64,000 nt of DNA, taken from positions 1 through 64,000 of the forward strand of contig NZ_JBEBOY010000011.1 of the NCBI RefSeq assembly GCF_040396155.1. The letters run 5' to 3'. Made by a program: the position numbers and the translations under genes. Positions 42,114 to 50,473 of the stretch are shown here, piece by piece. Under the pieces are notes generated by a model, which was not told the origin of the DNA, searched no databases, and was given only the letters and a program-made list of their open reading frames with translations. The stretch is from Tissierella praeacuta_A (GTDB lineage: Bacteria > Bacillota > Clostridia > Tissierellales > Tissierellaceae). Position 1 is the stretch's first letter. Every line of letters starts with the position of its first letter.

Positions 42114-43739
42114 ATGAATATTTTTATAGGTGGAGCATGGCCATATGCTAATGGTTCATTGCATATAGGTCATATAGCAGCATTATTGCCAGGGGATATT
42201 ATAGCAAGGTATTTTAGAGCAAAAGGTGAAGAGGTATTGTATGTATCAGGAATTGATTGTCATGGTACACCAATATCCATAAGGGCTAAAAAAGAAAATA
42301 TATCTCCTAAAGAAATTGCAGATAAATATCATAATGAATTCAAATACTGTTTTGATAGATTAGGATTTTCCTATGATATATATTCTAGGACCGATGATGA
42401 ATATCACAAAAAAGAAGTTCAAGATATTATTAAAATATTATATGATAATGATTTAATATATGAAAAAGAAGTAGAGCAATTATTTTGTGAAAAATGTAAT
42501 CAATTTTTGGCTGATAGATTTGTTGAGGGTATTTGTCCAGTATGTAAAAGTATTGCTAGGGGAGATCAATGTGATGCCTGCTCTACTATTTTAGATCCTC
42601 TTGAACTGGAGGATAGAAGATGCAAACTTTGTGGTAGTGAACCAGTAGTTAAAAAGGTAAAACAATTATTCTTTAGGCTATCAAAATTTGAGAAAGAAGT
42701 AAGAAAACATCTAGATAAAAGTAAAGGAAACTGGCGAATAAATGCAGTTAATAATACAGAGAGATATTTAAATGAAGGCTTACAGGATAGGGCTATATCA
42801 AGGGAGCTTTCGTGGGGAATAGATATACCGATTAAAGGTTATGAGGATAAAAAAATATATGTATGGGTAGATGCAGTATTAGGTTATTTAACTGTAAGCA
42901 AAAAATGGGGATTAAAAAACCATAAAAACTGGAAAGAATTTTGGGATAGTAAAACTATAGCTTATTATGTTCATGGGAAAGATAATATTCCGTTCCATAC
43001 AATAATTTTACCATCATTATTAAGTGGTGCTAGTATTAATAAATTTCCAGATAATATAGTTTCAAGTGAGTATGTTAATTTAGAAGGAAAGAAAATATCC
43101 ACCAGCAATAATCGGGCAGTATGGATTTCAGATATTATTGAAAGATATAATATTGATTCATTGAGGTATTTCTTTATAGTAAATGGTCCAGAAAAAAGGG
43201 ATACTGATTTTTCTTGGCGGGAATTTGTTAATAAAAATAATGGGGAATTATTAGGAGTATATGGTAATTTAGTAAATAGAACTTTAGTATTTGCAAGAAA
43301 GTATTTTGATAGTGAGATACCAAGAGGTCAACTAGATTATAATATAAAGTCAGAAATTGTTCTTTTATATAAAGATGTTGGAAAATTTATAGAAGGTGGA
43401 AATTTAAAAGCATCTGTAGAGAAAATATTTGATTTCATTAGAAGTATAAATAAATATTTTGATGAAACAACTCCTTGGGGTACAATCAATACAGATAAAA
43501 TTCAATGTATAAATACTATTTATAATTGTTTAGTAGCCATAGGAAATATAGCTAATTTACTCCATCCGTTTTTACCATTTTCATCAGCTAAAGTCAAGTA
43601 CTGGCTGAAATGTGATTCAGATACTTGGGAGTATATAAATATAGCCATAGGAGAAAAAATAGGTGAGTTTGATATTTTATTTGAAAGACTAGATAAGAAA
43701 ATAATAGAGGAAGAATTAAGTAAATTGTCTTCAGAATAG
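42114..43739 (+). CDS. metG: Methionyl-tRNA synthetase
   Basis: This is a 541-residue class I synthetase that charges tRNA with methionine. It has the HIGH motif SLHIGHIAALLPG (residues about 15-27) and a KMSKS-equivalent in EGKKISTSNNRAVW (about 325-338). The zinc-binding connective insert has four C-x-x-C knuckles (CEKC, CPVC, CDAC, CKLC; about residues 125-185), like the E. coli/archaeal form rather than the short Bacillus type. The C-terminal EMAP-like tRNA-binding domain is absent. GGAGGGAA precedes the ATG. T-box control and this type suggest it may be a second, inducible copy; the rest of the genome decides. Confidence 0.95.
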   Translation: MNIFIGGAWPYANGSLHIGHIAALLPGDIIARYFRAKGEEVLYVSGIDCHGTPISIRAKKENISPKEIADKYHNEFKYCFDRLGFSYDIYSRTDDEYHKKEVQDIIKILYDNDLIYEKEVEQLFCEKCNQFLADRFVEGICPVCKSIARGDQCDACSTILDPLELEDRRCKLCGSEPVVKKVKQLFFRLSKFEKEVRKHLDKSKGNWRINAVNNTERYLNEGLQDRAISRELSWGIDIPIKGYEDKKIYVWVDAVLGYLTVSKKWGLKNHKNWKEFWDSKTIAYYVHGKDNIPFHTIILPSLLSGASINKFPDNIVSSEYVNLEGKKISTSNNRAVWISDIIERYNIDSLRYFFIVNGPEKRDTDFSWREFVNKNNGELLGVYGNLVNRTLVFARKYFDSEIPRGQLDYNIKSEIVLLYKDVGKFIEGGNLKASVEKIFDFIRSINKYFDETTPWGTINTDKIQCINTIYNCLVAIGNIANLLHPFLPFSSAKVKYWLKCDSDTWEYINIAIGEKIGEFDILFERLDKKIIEEELSKLSSE

Positions 43740-43791
43740 TATTATAAAAAGTTAGATATAATTAAATCCCTATAAAAAAGGTTTTTAGTAA

Positions 43792-43845
43792 AGTCTATTT
43801 CTGCATAATATGATATTATACTATATAGCAGGAATAGATTTTTCT
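43792..43845 (+). terminator. Terminator of the synthetase gene
   Basis: AGTCTATTTCTGC and GCAGGAATAGATT form a 12-13-bp stem with a long loop, then TTTCTATTTT. Confidence 0.65.
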
Positions 43846-44166
43846 ATTTTTAATAAGTAGGTGAGTGCATGGAGCATTAAATATTATGATTCAAAGTAGT
43901 CTAGGAGATAGCAAATTAACTGCATTACATAGTAGTGGTAACCTGAATATGTCATTGTGAATAAGCGTATAACAGGTGAATTTTTTGATTGATGATGAGA
44001 ACATATTCTTTAGAGTAAAAACATATTAAGAGAGAAAAGATTTTAAAGTGAAAGTAAAATAGATTTAAAATTTATCGAGGTTGAGGGCTAAATTATATTT
44101 GATACTTGAAAATAGAATTAAGCAGAAGATATAAAAAACAATCATTATAATAATGGAGGAAAATTC
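43846..44166. other. No gene recognised
   Basis: Spacer before the amidase gene, with only short frames. Nothing was recognised. Confidence 0.4.
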
Positions 44167-44829
44167 ATGATATTTCGAAGAATACGAGCAGTGATTTTAT
44201 TAATTATTCTAATATTCATTGGTGTAAAGATATTTCAAGGGTCTTCTATAATAGGAAGCGTTTTGGAGGAAAAGGATATTATCGTAATAGACCCTGGGCA
44301 TGGTGGAAATGATCCTGGAACAATTGGCATTAATAATATTTATGAAAAAGATATAAATTTAGATATAGCTAAGAAGTTAAGCAAGAAATTGAAATCAATG
44401 AATTATAAAGTAATTTTAACTAGAGATACAGATGAGTATATAGATAATACTGAAAGAGCAGACTTGGCAAATAGAAAAAGAGCTAGATTATTTGTTAGTA
44501 TTCATTGTAATGCTCTTGAAAATAATACTACTGTAAATGGTGTGCAAGTTTTATATTATCCCGATAAAGATAGTAACAAAGATTTAGGCAATGAAACTCT
44601 GGCTCAAATGGTATTAGATGAAATATTAATAAATACTGGAGCAGATAATAAGGGAATAGTAGAGAGAGAAGATTTAATAGTGCTTAATCAAACAAAAGTG
44701 TCTGCTATAATAATAGAATGTGGTTTCTTAACCAATGAAAAGGAGGCTAATTTATTATTAACTGATAAATATCAAAATAAGATAGCAAATGCTATAGCAG
44801 AGGGAGTTAAAACTTATCTTAACTATTGA
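44167..44829 (+). CDS. N-acetylmuramoyl-L-alanine amidase, CwlD-like
   Basis: This is a 220-residue zinc amidase of the Amidase_3 family, which cuts between muramic acid and L-alanine in the cell wall. An N-terminal membrane anchor (residues 9-25) places it outside the membrane. It shows VIDPGHGGNDPGTIG (zinc His, about 41-55), the Glu in YEKDINLDIAKKL, FVSIHCNALENNT (second His) and IIECGFLTNEKEA (catalytic Glu). There are no repeats or SH3 domains. This short anchored form resembles CwlD of spore-formers, which makes muramic-delta-lactam in the spore cortex, but a general wall hydrolase is also possible. GGAGGA precedes the ATG. Confidence 0.92.
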   Translation: MIFRRIRAVILLIILIFIGVKIFQGSSIIGSVLEEKDIIVIDPGHGGNDPGTIGINNIYEKDINLDIAKKLSKKLKSMNYKVILTRDTDEYIDNTERADLANRKRARLFVSIHCNALENNTTVNGVQVLYYPDKDSNKDLGNETLAQMVLDEILINTGADNKGIVEREDLIVLNQTKVSAIIIECGFLTNEKEANLLLTDKYQNKIANAIAEGVKTYLNY

Positions 44830-44849
44830 TATCAAATATAAAATTTCAG

Positions 44850-45009
44850 ATTTATAAAGGACAGAATTTTCAAGGATCCATGATGAATTTCCAATAGTTA
44901 TTGAATAATCAATTGAGCGAAGAACTGAACCTTGTGCAATATAAACATTATTTCCAAGTCTTAAGGTACCGATTAATCTTGTAGAATCATCAATTTTTAA
45001 ATTTGACAT
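44850..45009 (-). pseudogene. 5' remnant of a gamma-carbonic-anhydrase-like gene
   Basis: With a good GAGGAGGT site and ATG at 45009, the minus-strand frame gives about 53 residues of hexapeptide repeat (LGNNVYIAQGSVLRSID, then GNSSWILENSVLY), the N-terminal coils of the gamma-carbonic anhydrase family. The frame then runs into sequence antisense to the amidase gene with no similarity. Two thirds of the gene, including most zinc ligands, are missing. Confidence 0.65.
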
Positions 45010-45022
45010 AGTACACCTCCTC

Positions 45023-45189
45023 ATTATGTAGCAGATGAGTTAAATGGTCAAGGTGTTGGAAAATTACTATTAAAAGAGCTTGTTGATTGGATGAGAAAGG
45101 AAAATAAAAAGATAATTCCTCTTTGTCCCTATGCGAAAGCACAGATGGAAAAGAATAAAGAATATCATGATATGATATATTCAGTATAG
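45023..45189 (+). pseudogene. 3' remnant of a GNAT (YjdJ-like) acetyltransferase
   Basis: The + strand frame reads VADELNGQGVGKLLLKELVDW then KKIIPLCPYAKAQMEKNKEY, the CoA loop and C-terminus of small YjdJ-like GNAT proteins, ending at a TAG. The first third is missing. It abuts the broken carbonic-anhydrase-like gene start. Confidence 0.72.
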
Positions 45190-45251
45190 TAATAAAGGGA
45201 TATAACTTGTTTGAAATAAAAGCGAATAGTTTTTAGTTAGATTAATTTGGA

Positions 45252-45290
45252 AGATAGTCTTGACTTAATAAAGGTTAGGACTATTTTTAT
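45252..45290 (+). terminator. Possible terminator after the GNAT remnant
   Basis: ATAGTC and GACTAT close a loop that contains further pairing (TTGAC/GTTAG), and TTTTTATTT follows. Confidence 0.45.
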
Positions 45291-45303
45291 TTATTTTATA
45301 GAA

Positions 45304-45344
45304 AGTATAAGCTTTAATCTATTTTCTTGATTAAAGCTTATACT
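45304..45344. terminator. Strong hairpin, probable bidirectional terminator
   Basis: AGTATAAGCTTTAATC and GATTAAAGCTTATACT make a perfect 16-bp stem with a 9-base loop. It may end the two-component operon that comes from the right. Confidence 0.7.
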
Positions 45345-45446
45345 AAGAATTATATTTCTTGTTTTAGTATGTTTTTATAAATTTCTTTTAAGGCTATTTT
45401 TATATAAAAAAACTTTCCATTTAATATATTGATACTAGTTTTAAAA

Positions 45447-46739
45447 TTATAGAGGAATTATAATAGTTACACTATATTCATGTTTTGATTGATCTATAGT
45501 AATATTACCATTGTATTTATATACAATATCTTTTACAATATTTAACCCATAACCTGAGTCAATGTTATTTTTCCTATTAAAGTAACGATAGATGTCTTTA
45601 TATCCTATTTTTGAATAGGAATTTTTAATCTTATAATAGATAAAATTATCTTCCTTTGTAATAACGAGTTTTATATATTTTTTATCTAAAATACAATTAA
45701 GATTTGCTTCAATGGCATTATCAATGGTGTTAAATAAAATAGAACTTAAGTCTATATCTTCTACTAATATAGTGGAAGGAATAGTTGCCTTAACGTCAAA
45801 GTCTATTCCTTTTTTTGTTGCTTCTAAATACTTATTATTAAGAATAATATCTAAAATATGATTGCCAGTTTTAAGACTTTTAGATACAGAATCCATTTTA
45901 TACTTTAAAGAGTCTAAATAACCATCACTAATATGATTATTGTTAATGCCTTCCATTACAAGAATTTGATTATTCATATCATGCCATAACTTAGAAATTT
46001 CCTTACTTTCTTCTTGAATTTTATTAAAATAATCTTCACTTAACTTGCTGAATAGTTGTTTTGTTGTTTCGTTTCTTAAAGCAATATAAAAATTATAGGA
46101 TTTATGATGTAGAAAAATTACTATATAGTTAATCATAATTATAAATATACAGAGTACAAAAATTGGAGTTCTCATTAATTCCAAACCCTTTGTTATTGAA
46201 ATATAAAAGAATGTCAGTAAAGAACTAATTGAGGTTCCTAGTAGAAAAACAATACATAAATTAATGCTATTTGGTAGTACAAGATTATAAGGAATATACT
46301 TATTTCCAATAAAATCAACAATTAATAATATGGTGAATTTACTAATTAATATAATGATAAATATATTAAATGTATAGGTAATTGAATAAATGTTGATTTT
46401 TATAGAAAATATCTTGGAAATAATCATAGATATAAAAATATCAGTTATAATCTGGAAGAAATAATAGGATAAAATAATTAACAATATACTTAGTCTATTT
46501 AATTCGTAAAGGTTCAAAGATAACAGCATTAAAGAGGAAATAATTATAATTTTTATATATAAATTAATTCGGAATATAGTTAGGAAAAATATGGCTAAAG
46601 TCATAAATAAAAATATTATTAAACTGTGAAATAGTTTATTCTTTTTATTATGCAATGCTAATTTGTGTATAAGAAAGACAAATATGAAACCATCAAAAAA
46701 TGAAAGGGTTAACATGTATAATAACTTTTCAGAAATCAA
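45447..46739 (-). CDS. AgrC-like GHKL sensor histidine kinase
   Basis: This is a roughly 430-residue sensor. The first 200 residues hold six or seven hydrophobic membrane segments; then comes the phosphoacceptor box with His in SKLWHDMNNQILVM (about residue 240), and a GHKL ATPase end: LFNTIDNAIEANL (N-box), then SGYGLNIVKDIVYKYNG (G-box). This is the HPK10/AgrC architecture for peptide or small-molecule signals. A TTG at 46739 is preferred because AGAGG lies eight bases before it; a GTG at 46748 is the alternative. It overlaps the end of the response-regulator gene. No agrB processing gene lies near it. Confidence 0.88.
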   Translation of the reverse strand: MISEKLLYMLTLSFFDGFIFVFLIHKLALHNKKNKLFHSLIIFLFMTLAIFFLTIFRINLYIKIIIISSLMLLSLNLYELNRLSILLIILSYYFFQIITDIFISMIISKIFSIKINIYSITYTFNIFIIILISKFTILLIVDFIGNKYIPYNLVLPNSINLCIVFLLGTSISSLLTFFYISITKGLELMRTPIFVLCIFIIMINYIVIFLHHKSYNFYIALRNETTKQLFSKLSEDYFNKIQEESKEISKLWHDMNNQILVMEGINNNHISDGYLDSLKYKMDSVSKSLKTGNHILDIILNNKYLEATKKGIDFDVKATIPSTILVEDIDLSSILFNTIDNAIEANLNCILDKKYIKLVITKEDNFIYYKIKNSYSKIGYKDIYRYFNRKNNIDSGYGLNIVKDIVYKYNGNITIDQSKHEYSVTIIIPL

Positions 46740-47463
46740 AGCGATCACCTCTCATAGCCTTAAAAGAAAAGAAAGTTTTTTTAAATTTAGATAGGTTTCT
46801 ACAAGAGATATAAAGTTTGTCGTCATTACTCATAATTACATTATCTTTATTAAATTTACTTATATGATTAAGATTTACAATAATTCCTCTATATAATTCA
46901 AAAAAGTTATTGCTTTCTGTATTAAAAGGAAGTTCTTTTGTTGTACGATAATTTGAGGTAAAGGTTTCATTTAAGGTATGAACAATAATTTTTCGATTAT
47001 ATACTTCAATGTATATTATTTCATAAAGCATAAGGTATAAAGTTTCATTTCTACAAGGGAATGGGTATTTGGAGATACAATTATCTATATTATTTATTAG
47101 TTGTTTAATTACAATATTAATTTCTGTCTTAAAATATTGCTTTCTAATAAAATTGAAAATTCCTAAATCCAGTATTTTATATATTTCATCATCAAGGCAG
47201 GTGATAAAAATATATAATACATTTTTATCAAAGCTTCTAATTCTTTTAGCAGTTTCAGTTCCGCTAATACCTGGCAAGTCAATATCAAAGAAAATCACAT
47301 CAAATTTCTCTAATGAAGTATTGTAATGCTCTAGAAGCTTTTCTCCTGAGTTAAAACATAATATATTGTATTCTATTATTAAAGGGAAGAGTTTGTTTGA
47401 AACAATGTCTTTTAAGGAGTTAGCAAAAGATAAATTATCTTCACAAATAGCGATATTTAACAA
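46729..47463 (-). CDS. AgrA-like LytTR response regulator
   Basis: This is a 244-residue regulator. The receiver domain (residues 1-125) has acidic pair ICEDN near the start, the phosphoacceptor in IFFDIDLPGISGTETAKRIR (about 56-75) and Lys in the FNFIRKQYF segment. The C-terminal LytTR domain (about 140-240) shows LMLYEIIYIEVYNRKIIVHT, FFELYRGIIVNLNHISKF and a late ISCRNLSKFK. A TTG start at 47463 has GAGAGGTG upstream. Two 13-base direct repeats at 47486-47518 are good candidates for its own binding sites. Confidence 0.9.
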   Translation of the reverse strand: MLNIAICEDNLSFANSLKDIVSNKLFPLIIEYNILCFNSGEKLLEHYNTSLEKFDVIFFDIDLPGISGTETAKRIRSFDKNVLYIFITCLDDEIYKILDLGIFNFIRKQYFKTEINIVIKQLINNIDNCISKYPFPCRNETLYLMLYEIIYIEVYNRKIIVHTLNETFTSNYRTTKELPFNTESNNFFELYRGIIVNLNHISKFNKDNVIMSNDDKLYISCRNLSKFKKTFFSFKAMRGDRFDF

Positions 47464-47485
47464 TTTAATTCACCTCTCAGACAAT

Positions 47486-47518
47486 AACGCTTGCTCCAAA
47501 ATTTCAACGCTTACTCCA
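47486..47518 (-). promoter_or_regulatory. Pair of direct repeats, candidate LytTR operator
   Basis: AACGCTT(G/A)CTCCA occurs at 47486-47498 and 47506-47518, twenty bases apart (two helical turns). On the minus strand they read TGGAG(T/C)AAGCGTT. LytTR regulators bind pairs of direct repeats about two turns apart. The pair lies 23-55 bases upstream of the regulator start, which suggests autoregulation. Confidence 0.65.
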
Positions 47519-47850
47519 TAATGTGGTTGCATGTCCAAAAAATATGTTAATATTATTATACTAAAGATGGAATATATTATCAAATATTATAATAACTTTT
47601 GTAGTGTTATTGGTTGGAAATTTTTTATAAGAAAACAGTGGTAAGTGGTAAATGAAAATAAGTACATTAATAAAATCTATTTCATAAATGTATGTCTAAG
47701 AAAAATATAAGGGTATTGGCAATTTCTATAATTGAATTAATACATTATATTTTCTTAGAAGCAGATGTGATTCCAATTAAATATAATTTATTATTTATAA
47801 TTGGAGCACTCTGTTAGTTATTAAAATTAATATGAAGAAAGGGGGGAAAT
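47519..47850. other. Divergent regulatory region
   Basis: AT-rich spacer upstream of both the two-component genes and a 50-codon frame. An 8-bp inverted repeat TCCAATTA/TAATTGGA lies at 47772-47805. No gene was recognised. Confidence 0.4.
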
Positions 47851-48003
47851 ATGATGAAGAAACTATTTTATCAGGGGAAACAGAAAGTAGAAACCATCAC
47901 AAGAAATATTACAGAAGAATCTCCGAAGATAACATCGGCTTTTATATTTTATGGAACTAAGATGTCGAAGGGGCTTTTGGAGAAATTAAAGGAGGATGGG
48001 TGA
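47851..48003 (+). CDS. Small peptide gene, possible signal-peptide precursor
   Basis: AAAGGGGGG lies six bases before a double ATG that opens a 50-residue frame, divergent from the AgrC/AgrA-like pair. The part SAFIFYGTKMSKGLLEKL, with an acidic C-terminus, recalls the centre and tail of clostridial cyclic-lactone autoinducer precursors. However, the usual Cys is replaced by Thr/Ser, the Pro after the ring is missing, and the N-terminus (KLFYQGKQKVETITRN) is not very amphipathic. It may be a decayed AgrD, another peptide, or a chance frame. Confidence 0.4.
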   Translation: MMKKLFYQGKQKVETITRNITEESPKITSAFIFYGTKMSKGLLEKLKEDG

Positions 48004-48141
48004 CATTGGATAAAGTTCATGTGCAAAGTAAATGTTTAAGCAGAGGGTTATCGCATAAACTGAAAAAGGGAATAGAGGCAATAATGATTTGCAGATATTT
48101 TACAAAAGAAAATTAAAAATAAAAACTAGGGGGTATACAGT

Positions 48142-49464
48142 ATGAAAAAAATATTTAGTTTGCTAATGATAATGGTTATGTTGGTGACTATTGGAATGCC
48201 ATCCTTTGCTAAAGAATTAAAAGATCAAATGGATTCAGTAATACCAGGGGAATTGATTGTATCAATAGAAAAAACTGACATTGAAAGCAGAATACAAAGT
48301 ATTAACTCTAGAACTGAAAATCATATTGATGTTATAAATAATGGTGAATTTGAAGTTGAAAGTTCATTGATTTCGTCTTTGTTTGACGATGAGAATAAAG
48401 TAAGTAGTCTTAAGAGTAATGATTTTATGGATACAATTATTGATGAAATAGGTTATGTATATTTAGTAAAATATGAAAATACTGATGAAGATGTTCAAGA
48501 AGTTATAGAAAAATTAAGAGAATATCTTGAAGAGTCAGGATTAAAAGTAAACTATATAGAACCTAACTATGAAGTTGAAGCGGATGAAGATAATTTAGCT
48601 GAAGAGCTAGATGACATGAATGTGACAGGTATTCATAACTCTCAATATTGGCATTACAATATGATAGGTATTCCAAAGGCTTGGGATATTTCAGAAGGAA
48701 GCAGAAATGTAAGAGTTGCAGTTATAGATACTGGAATTCAATATACACATCCAAATTTAGCAGATTTTGTAGATAGAGCATCAGGTAAAAACTTTACCAC
48801 AAGTGATTCATATGATTTTATGGATAGAGCTGGACATGGTACTCACGTTGCTGGAACCATAGCTAGTTATGGACAAGTATCAGGAGTAATGAAATATGCT
48901 ACTCTAATCCCAATTAAAGTGTTGAATGATAGGGGATCTGGTACAACATATGATATAATGCAAGGATTGCTTCATGCAGGAAATGTAAATGCTGATGTTG
49001 CCAACCTGTCAATAAGAGGTTGGGGCTATAGTGAAAGCATGAACCAAGCTTGTGAAACAGTAACTTCGAGAGGATTAATAGTTGTAGCGGCAACTGGAAA
49101 TGACTATAGAAATGAAATAGGTTATCCAGCAAGATATAAAAGTGTAATCGCTATAGGAGCAGTTGATGAGAAAGGGAAAAGAGCGGATTTCTCCAATTAT
49201 GGAACTGGTGGAGTTGATGTAATGGCTCCAGGTGTAAAGATATATAGCACATATCCTAATAGTGATTTTGCACTTCTTTCAGGAACTTCTATGGCTACGC
49301 CTCACGTAGCAGGTGTTGCAGGACTAATGAAATCTGTAAACAAAAATATAACTCCGGAACAAGCTAGAAGAATCCTTAAAGATACAGCAACATATGCTGG
49401 TCCTGCAAACGAATATGGAGCAGGTATAGTTAATGCATATGAAGCAATAAAATCTGTAAGATAA
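48142..49464 (+). CDS. Secreted S8-family subtilisin-like protease
   Basis: This is a 440-residue serine protease. It has a signal peptide (residues 1-24, ending S-F-A), then a pro-region to about 165 containing an inhibitor-type PGELIVSIE segment, and a catalytic domain. The Asp is in VAVIDTGIQYTHPNL (about residue 197), the His in GHGTHVAGTIAS (about 234), the oxyanion Asn in VVAATGNDY and the Ser in LSGTSMATPHVAG (about 384). It ends soon after the catalytic domain without wall anchor or repeats, so it should be released. GGGGG lies upstream of the ATG. A strong terminator follows. Its position next to a LytTR system might mean joint control, which is not shown. Confidence 0.94.
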   Translation: MKKIFSLLMIMVMLVTIGMPSFAKELKDQMDSVIPGELIVSIEKTDIESRIQSINSRTENHIDVINNGEFEVESSLISSLFDDENKVSSLKSNDFMDTIIDEIGYVYLVKYENTDEDVQEVIEKLREYLEESGLKVNYIEPNYEVEADEDNLAEELDDMNVTGIHNSQYWHYNMIGIPKAWDISEGSRNVRVAVIDTGIQYTHPNLADFVDRASGKNFTTSDSYDFMDRAGHGTHVAGTIASYGQVSGVMKYATLIPIKVLNDRGSGTTYDIMQGLLHAGNVNADVANLSIRGWGYSESMNQACETVTSRGLIVVAATGNDYRNEIGYPARYKSVIAIGAVDEKGKRADFSNYGTGGVDVMAPGVKIYSTYPNSDFALLSGTSMATPHVAGVAGLMKSVNKNITPEQARRILKDTATYAGPANEYGAGIVNAYEAIKSVR

Positions 49465-49516
49465 TATTAGTATAGGTTTAATTGATAATATATAAATTGA
49501 ATTAGAGAATTATCTT

Positions 49517-49548
49517 AAGAGCAATCCTTGGATTGCTCTTTTTTTGAA
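49517..49548 (+). terminator. Terminator of the subtilisin gene
   Basis: AAGAGCAATCC-TT-GGATTGCTCTT followed by six T residues. Confidence 0.9.
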
Positions 49549-49565
49549 AATTATTATCATATTCA

Positions 49566-49608
49566 TTGACATGAAATATTACAGATGATAAAATGAAAAT
49601 GATTTTCA
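49566..49608 (+). promoter_or_regulatory. Promoter with Fur/Zur-type 7-1-7 box
   Basis: TTGACA (49566-49571), 17 bases, TAAAAT (49589-49594). Overlapping the -10 end is TGAAAAT-G-ATTTTCA (49594-49608), a perfect 7-1-7 inverted repeat of the Fur-family operator form. Binding here would block polymerase, so the metal-bound regulator encoded next should repress itself and the zinc operon. Confidence 0.85.
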
Positions 49609-49631
49609 ATTTATACTTTATAGGTGATATA

Positions 49632-50048
49632 ATGAAGAAAAGTGAATATAAAACTAAACAGAAAGATATTCTTTTAAACTATATAAAATCCTTAAATAGC
49701 GAGCATTTTACTGTAAAACAAATTTATAAAAATTTTAAGGATAATAATCAAAACATTGGAATGACTACTATATATCGTCACCTTAACAAATTAGTCAAAG
49801 AAGGATTTGTGAAAAAACATGTCTTAGACGGAGAGACGGAAGCTATTTTTGAATATATAGGTAACTTGAATCACTCTGAGGAGCATTATCATTTTAAATG
49901 TGAAAAATGTGGTATGTTAAGAAATTTTAATTGTAGATCATTAGACAATATTCAAGGACATTTATGTGAAGAGCATGGTTTTGATATAAATTCTATTAAG
50001 ACTATATTTTATGGAACTTGTACTGAATGTGCAAGAAATATAAAATAA
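49632..50048 (+). CDS. Fur-family regulator, probably zinc-responsive (Zur-like)
   Basis: This is a 138-residue metalloregulator. It has a winged helix with NIGMTTIYRHLNKLVKEGFVK (residues about 41-61), and a metal region with EHYHFKCEKCGMLRNFNC (about 88-105) and a C-terminal GTCTEC pair that completes the structural zinc site. It has AGGTGAT before the ATG at 49632. A perfect Fur-type box overlaps its own promoter, and zinc uptake genes follow, so Zur is the best reading. Fur or PerR remain possible because metal choice cannot be read from the sequence. Confidence 0.9.
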   Translation: MKKSEYKTKQKDILLNYIKSLNSEHFTVKQIYKNFKDNNQNIGMTTIYRHLNKLVKEGFVKKHVLDGETEAIFEYIGNLNHSEEHYHFKCEKCGMLRNFNCRSLDNIQGHLCEEHGFDINSIKTIFYGTCTECARNIK

Positions 50049-50075
50049 ATTGAGACTAGAAAAAAGGAGAAGAAA

Positions 50076-50381
50076 ATGAAAAAGCAATTATCGACTAAAA
50101 GAATATCTGCTATCTTTTTATGCCTCTGCTTTATTGTTGTGTCTCTTCTTTCTATGATGTACTTTATACAAGAGATTGATCATGATTGTATGGGAGAACA
50201 TTGTAAAGTATGTTCAAATATTGATTCGGCTAAAAATGTATTGAAACAGTTATCTAATAGAAAAATTGAAGGAGAAAATATAAATACTATTATTTTGCCT
50301 TTAACTGTTACTATATTGTTTATTACATATAAAGTTATTATATTTACTCCAGTGAAACTTAAGGTAAGAATGGACAATTAA
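50076..50381 (+). CDS. Small membrane protein of the zinc operon
   Basis: This is a 101-residue protein with an N-terminal membrane segment (residues 10-32), an extracellular part with HDCMGEHCKVCSNID (His and three Cys, about 37-51) and a second hydrophobic segment (about 70-92). GGAGAAG precedes the ATG. Its place between the Zur-like regulator and znuA, with the Cys/His cluster, suggests a metal-binding accessory, but I do not know a characterised family. An imperfect terminator-like hairpin separates it from znuA. Confidence 0.7.
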   Translation: MKKQLSTKRISAIFLCLCFIVVSLLSMMYFIQEIDHDCMGEHCKVCSNIDSAKNVLKQLSNRKIEGENINTIILPLTVTILFITYKVIIFTPVKLKVRMDN

Positions 50382-50391
50382 AAACTTCCAT

Positions 50392-50444
50392 AAAAGGAAT
50401 ACTGAGAAAATCTAAGATTAGCTTAGTATGACCTTTTATTTTTA
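50392..50444 (+). terminator. Possible internal terminator/attenuator before znuA
   Basis: AAAAGGAATACTGAG and CTTAGTATGACCTTTT pair with small mismatches over about 14 bp, followed by ATTTTTAT. It could tune expression of the transporter relative to the regulator. Confidence 0.5.
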
Positions 50445-50473
50445 TGCTTAAAATATAAAACTTGGAGGTTTTT

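Noticed and set aside
45447..48003. Complete agr quorum-sensing locus
   Set aside because: There is no agrB-like membrane protease, and the peptide frame lacks the Cys and Pro of classical AgrD.
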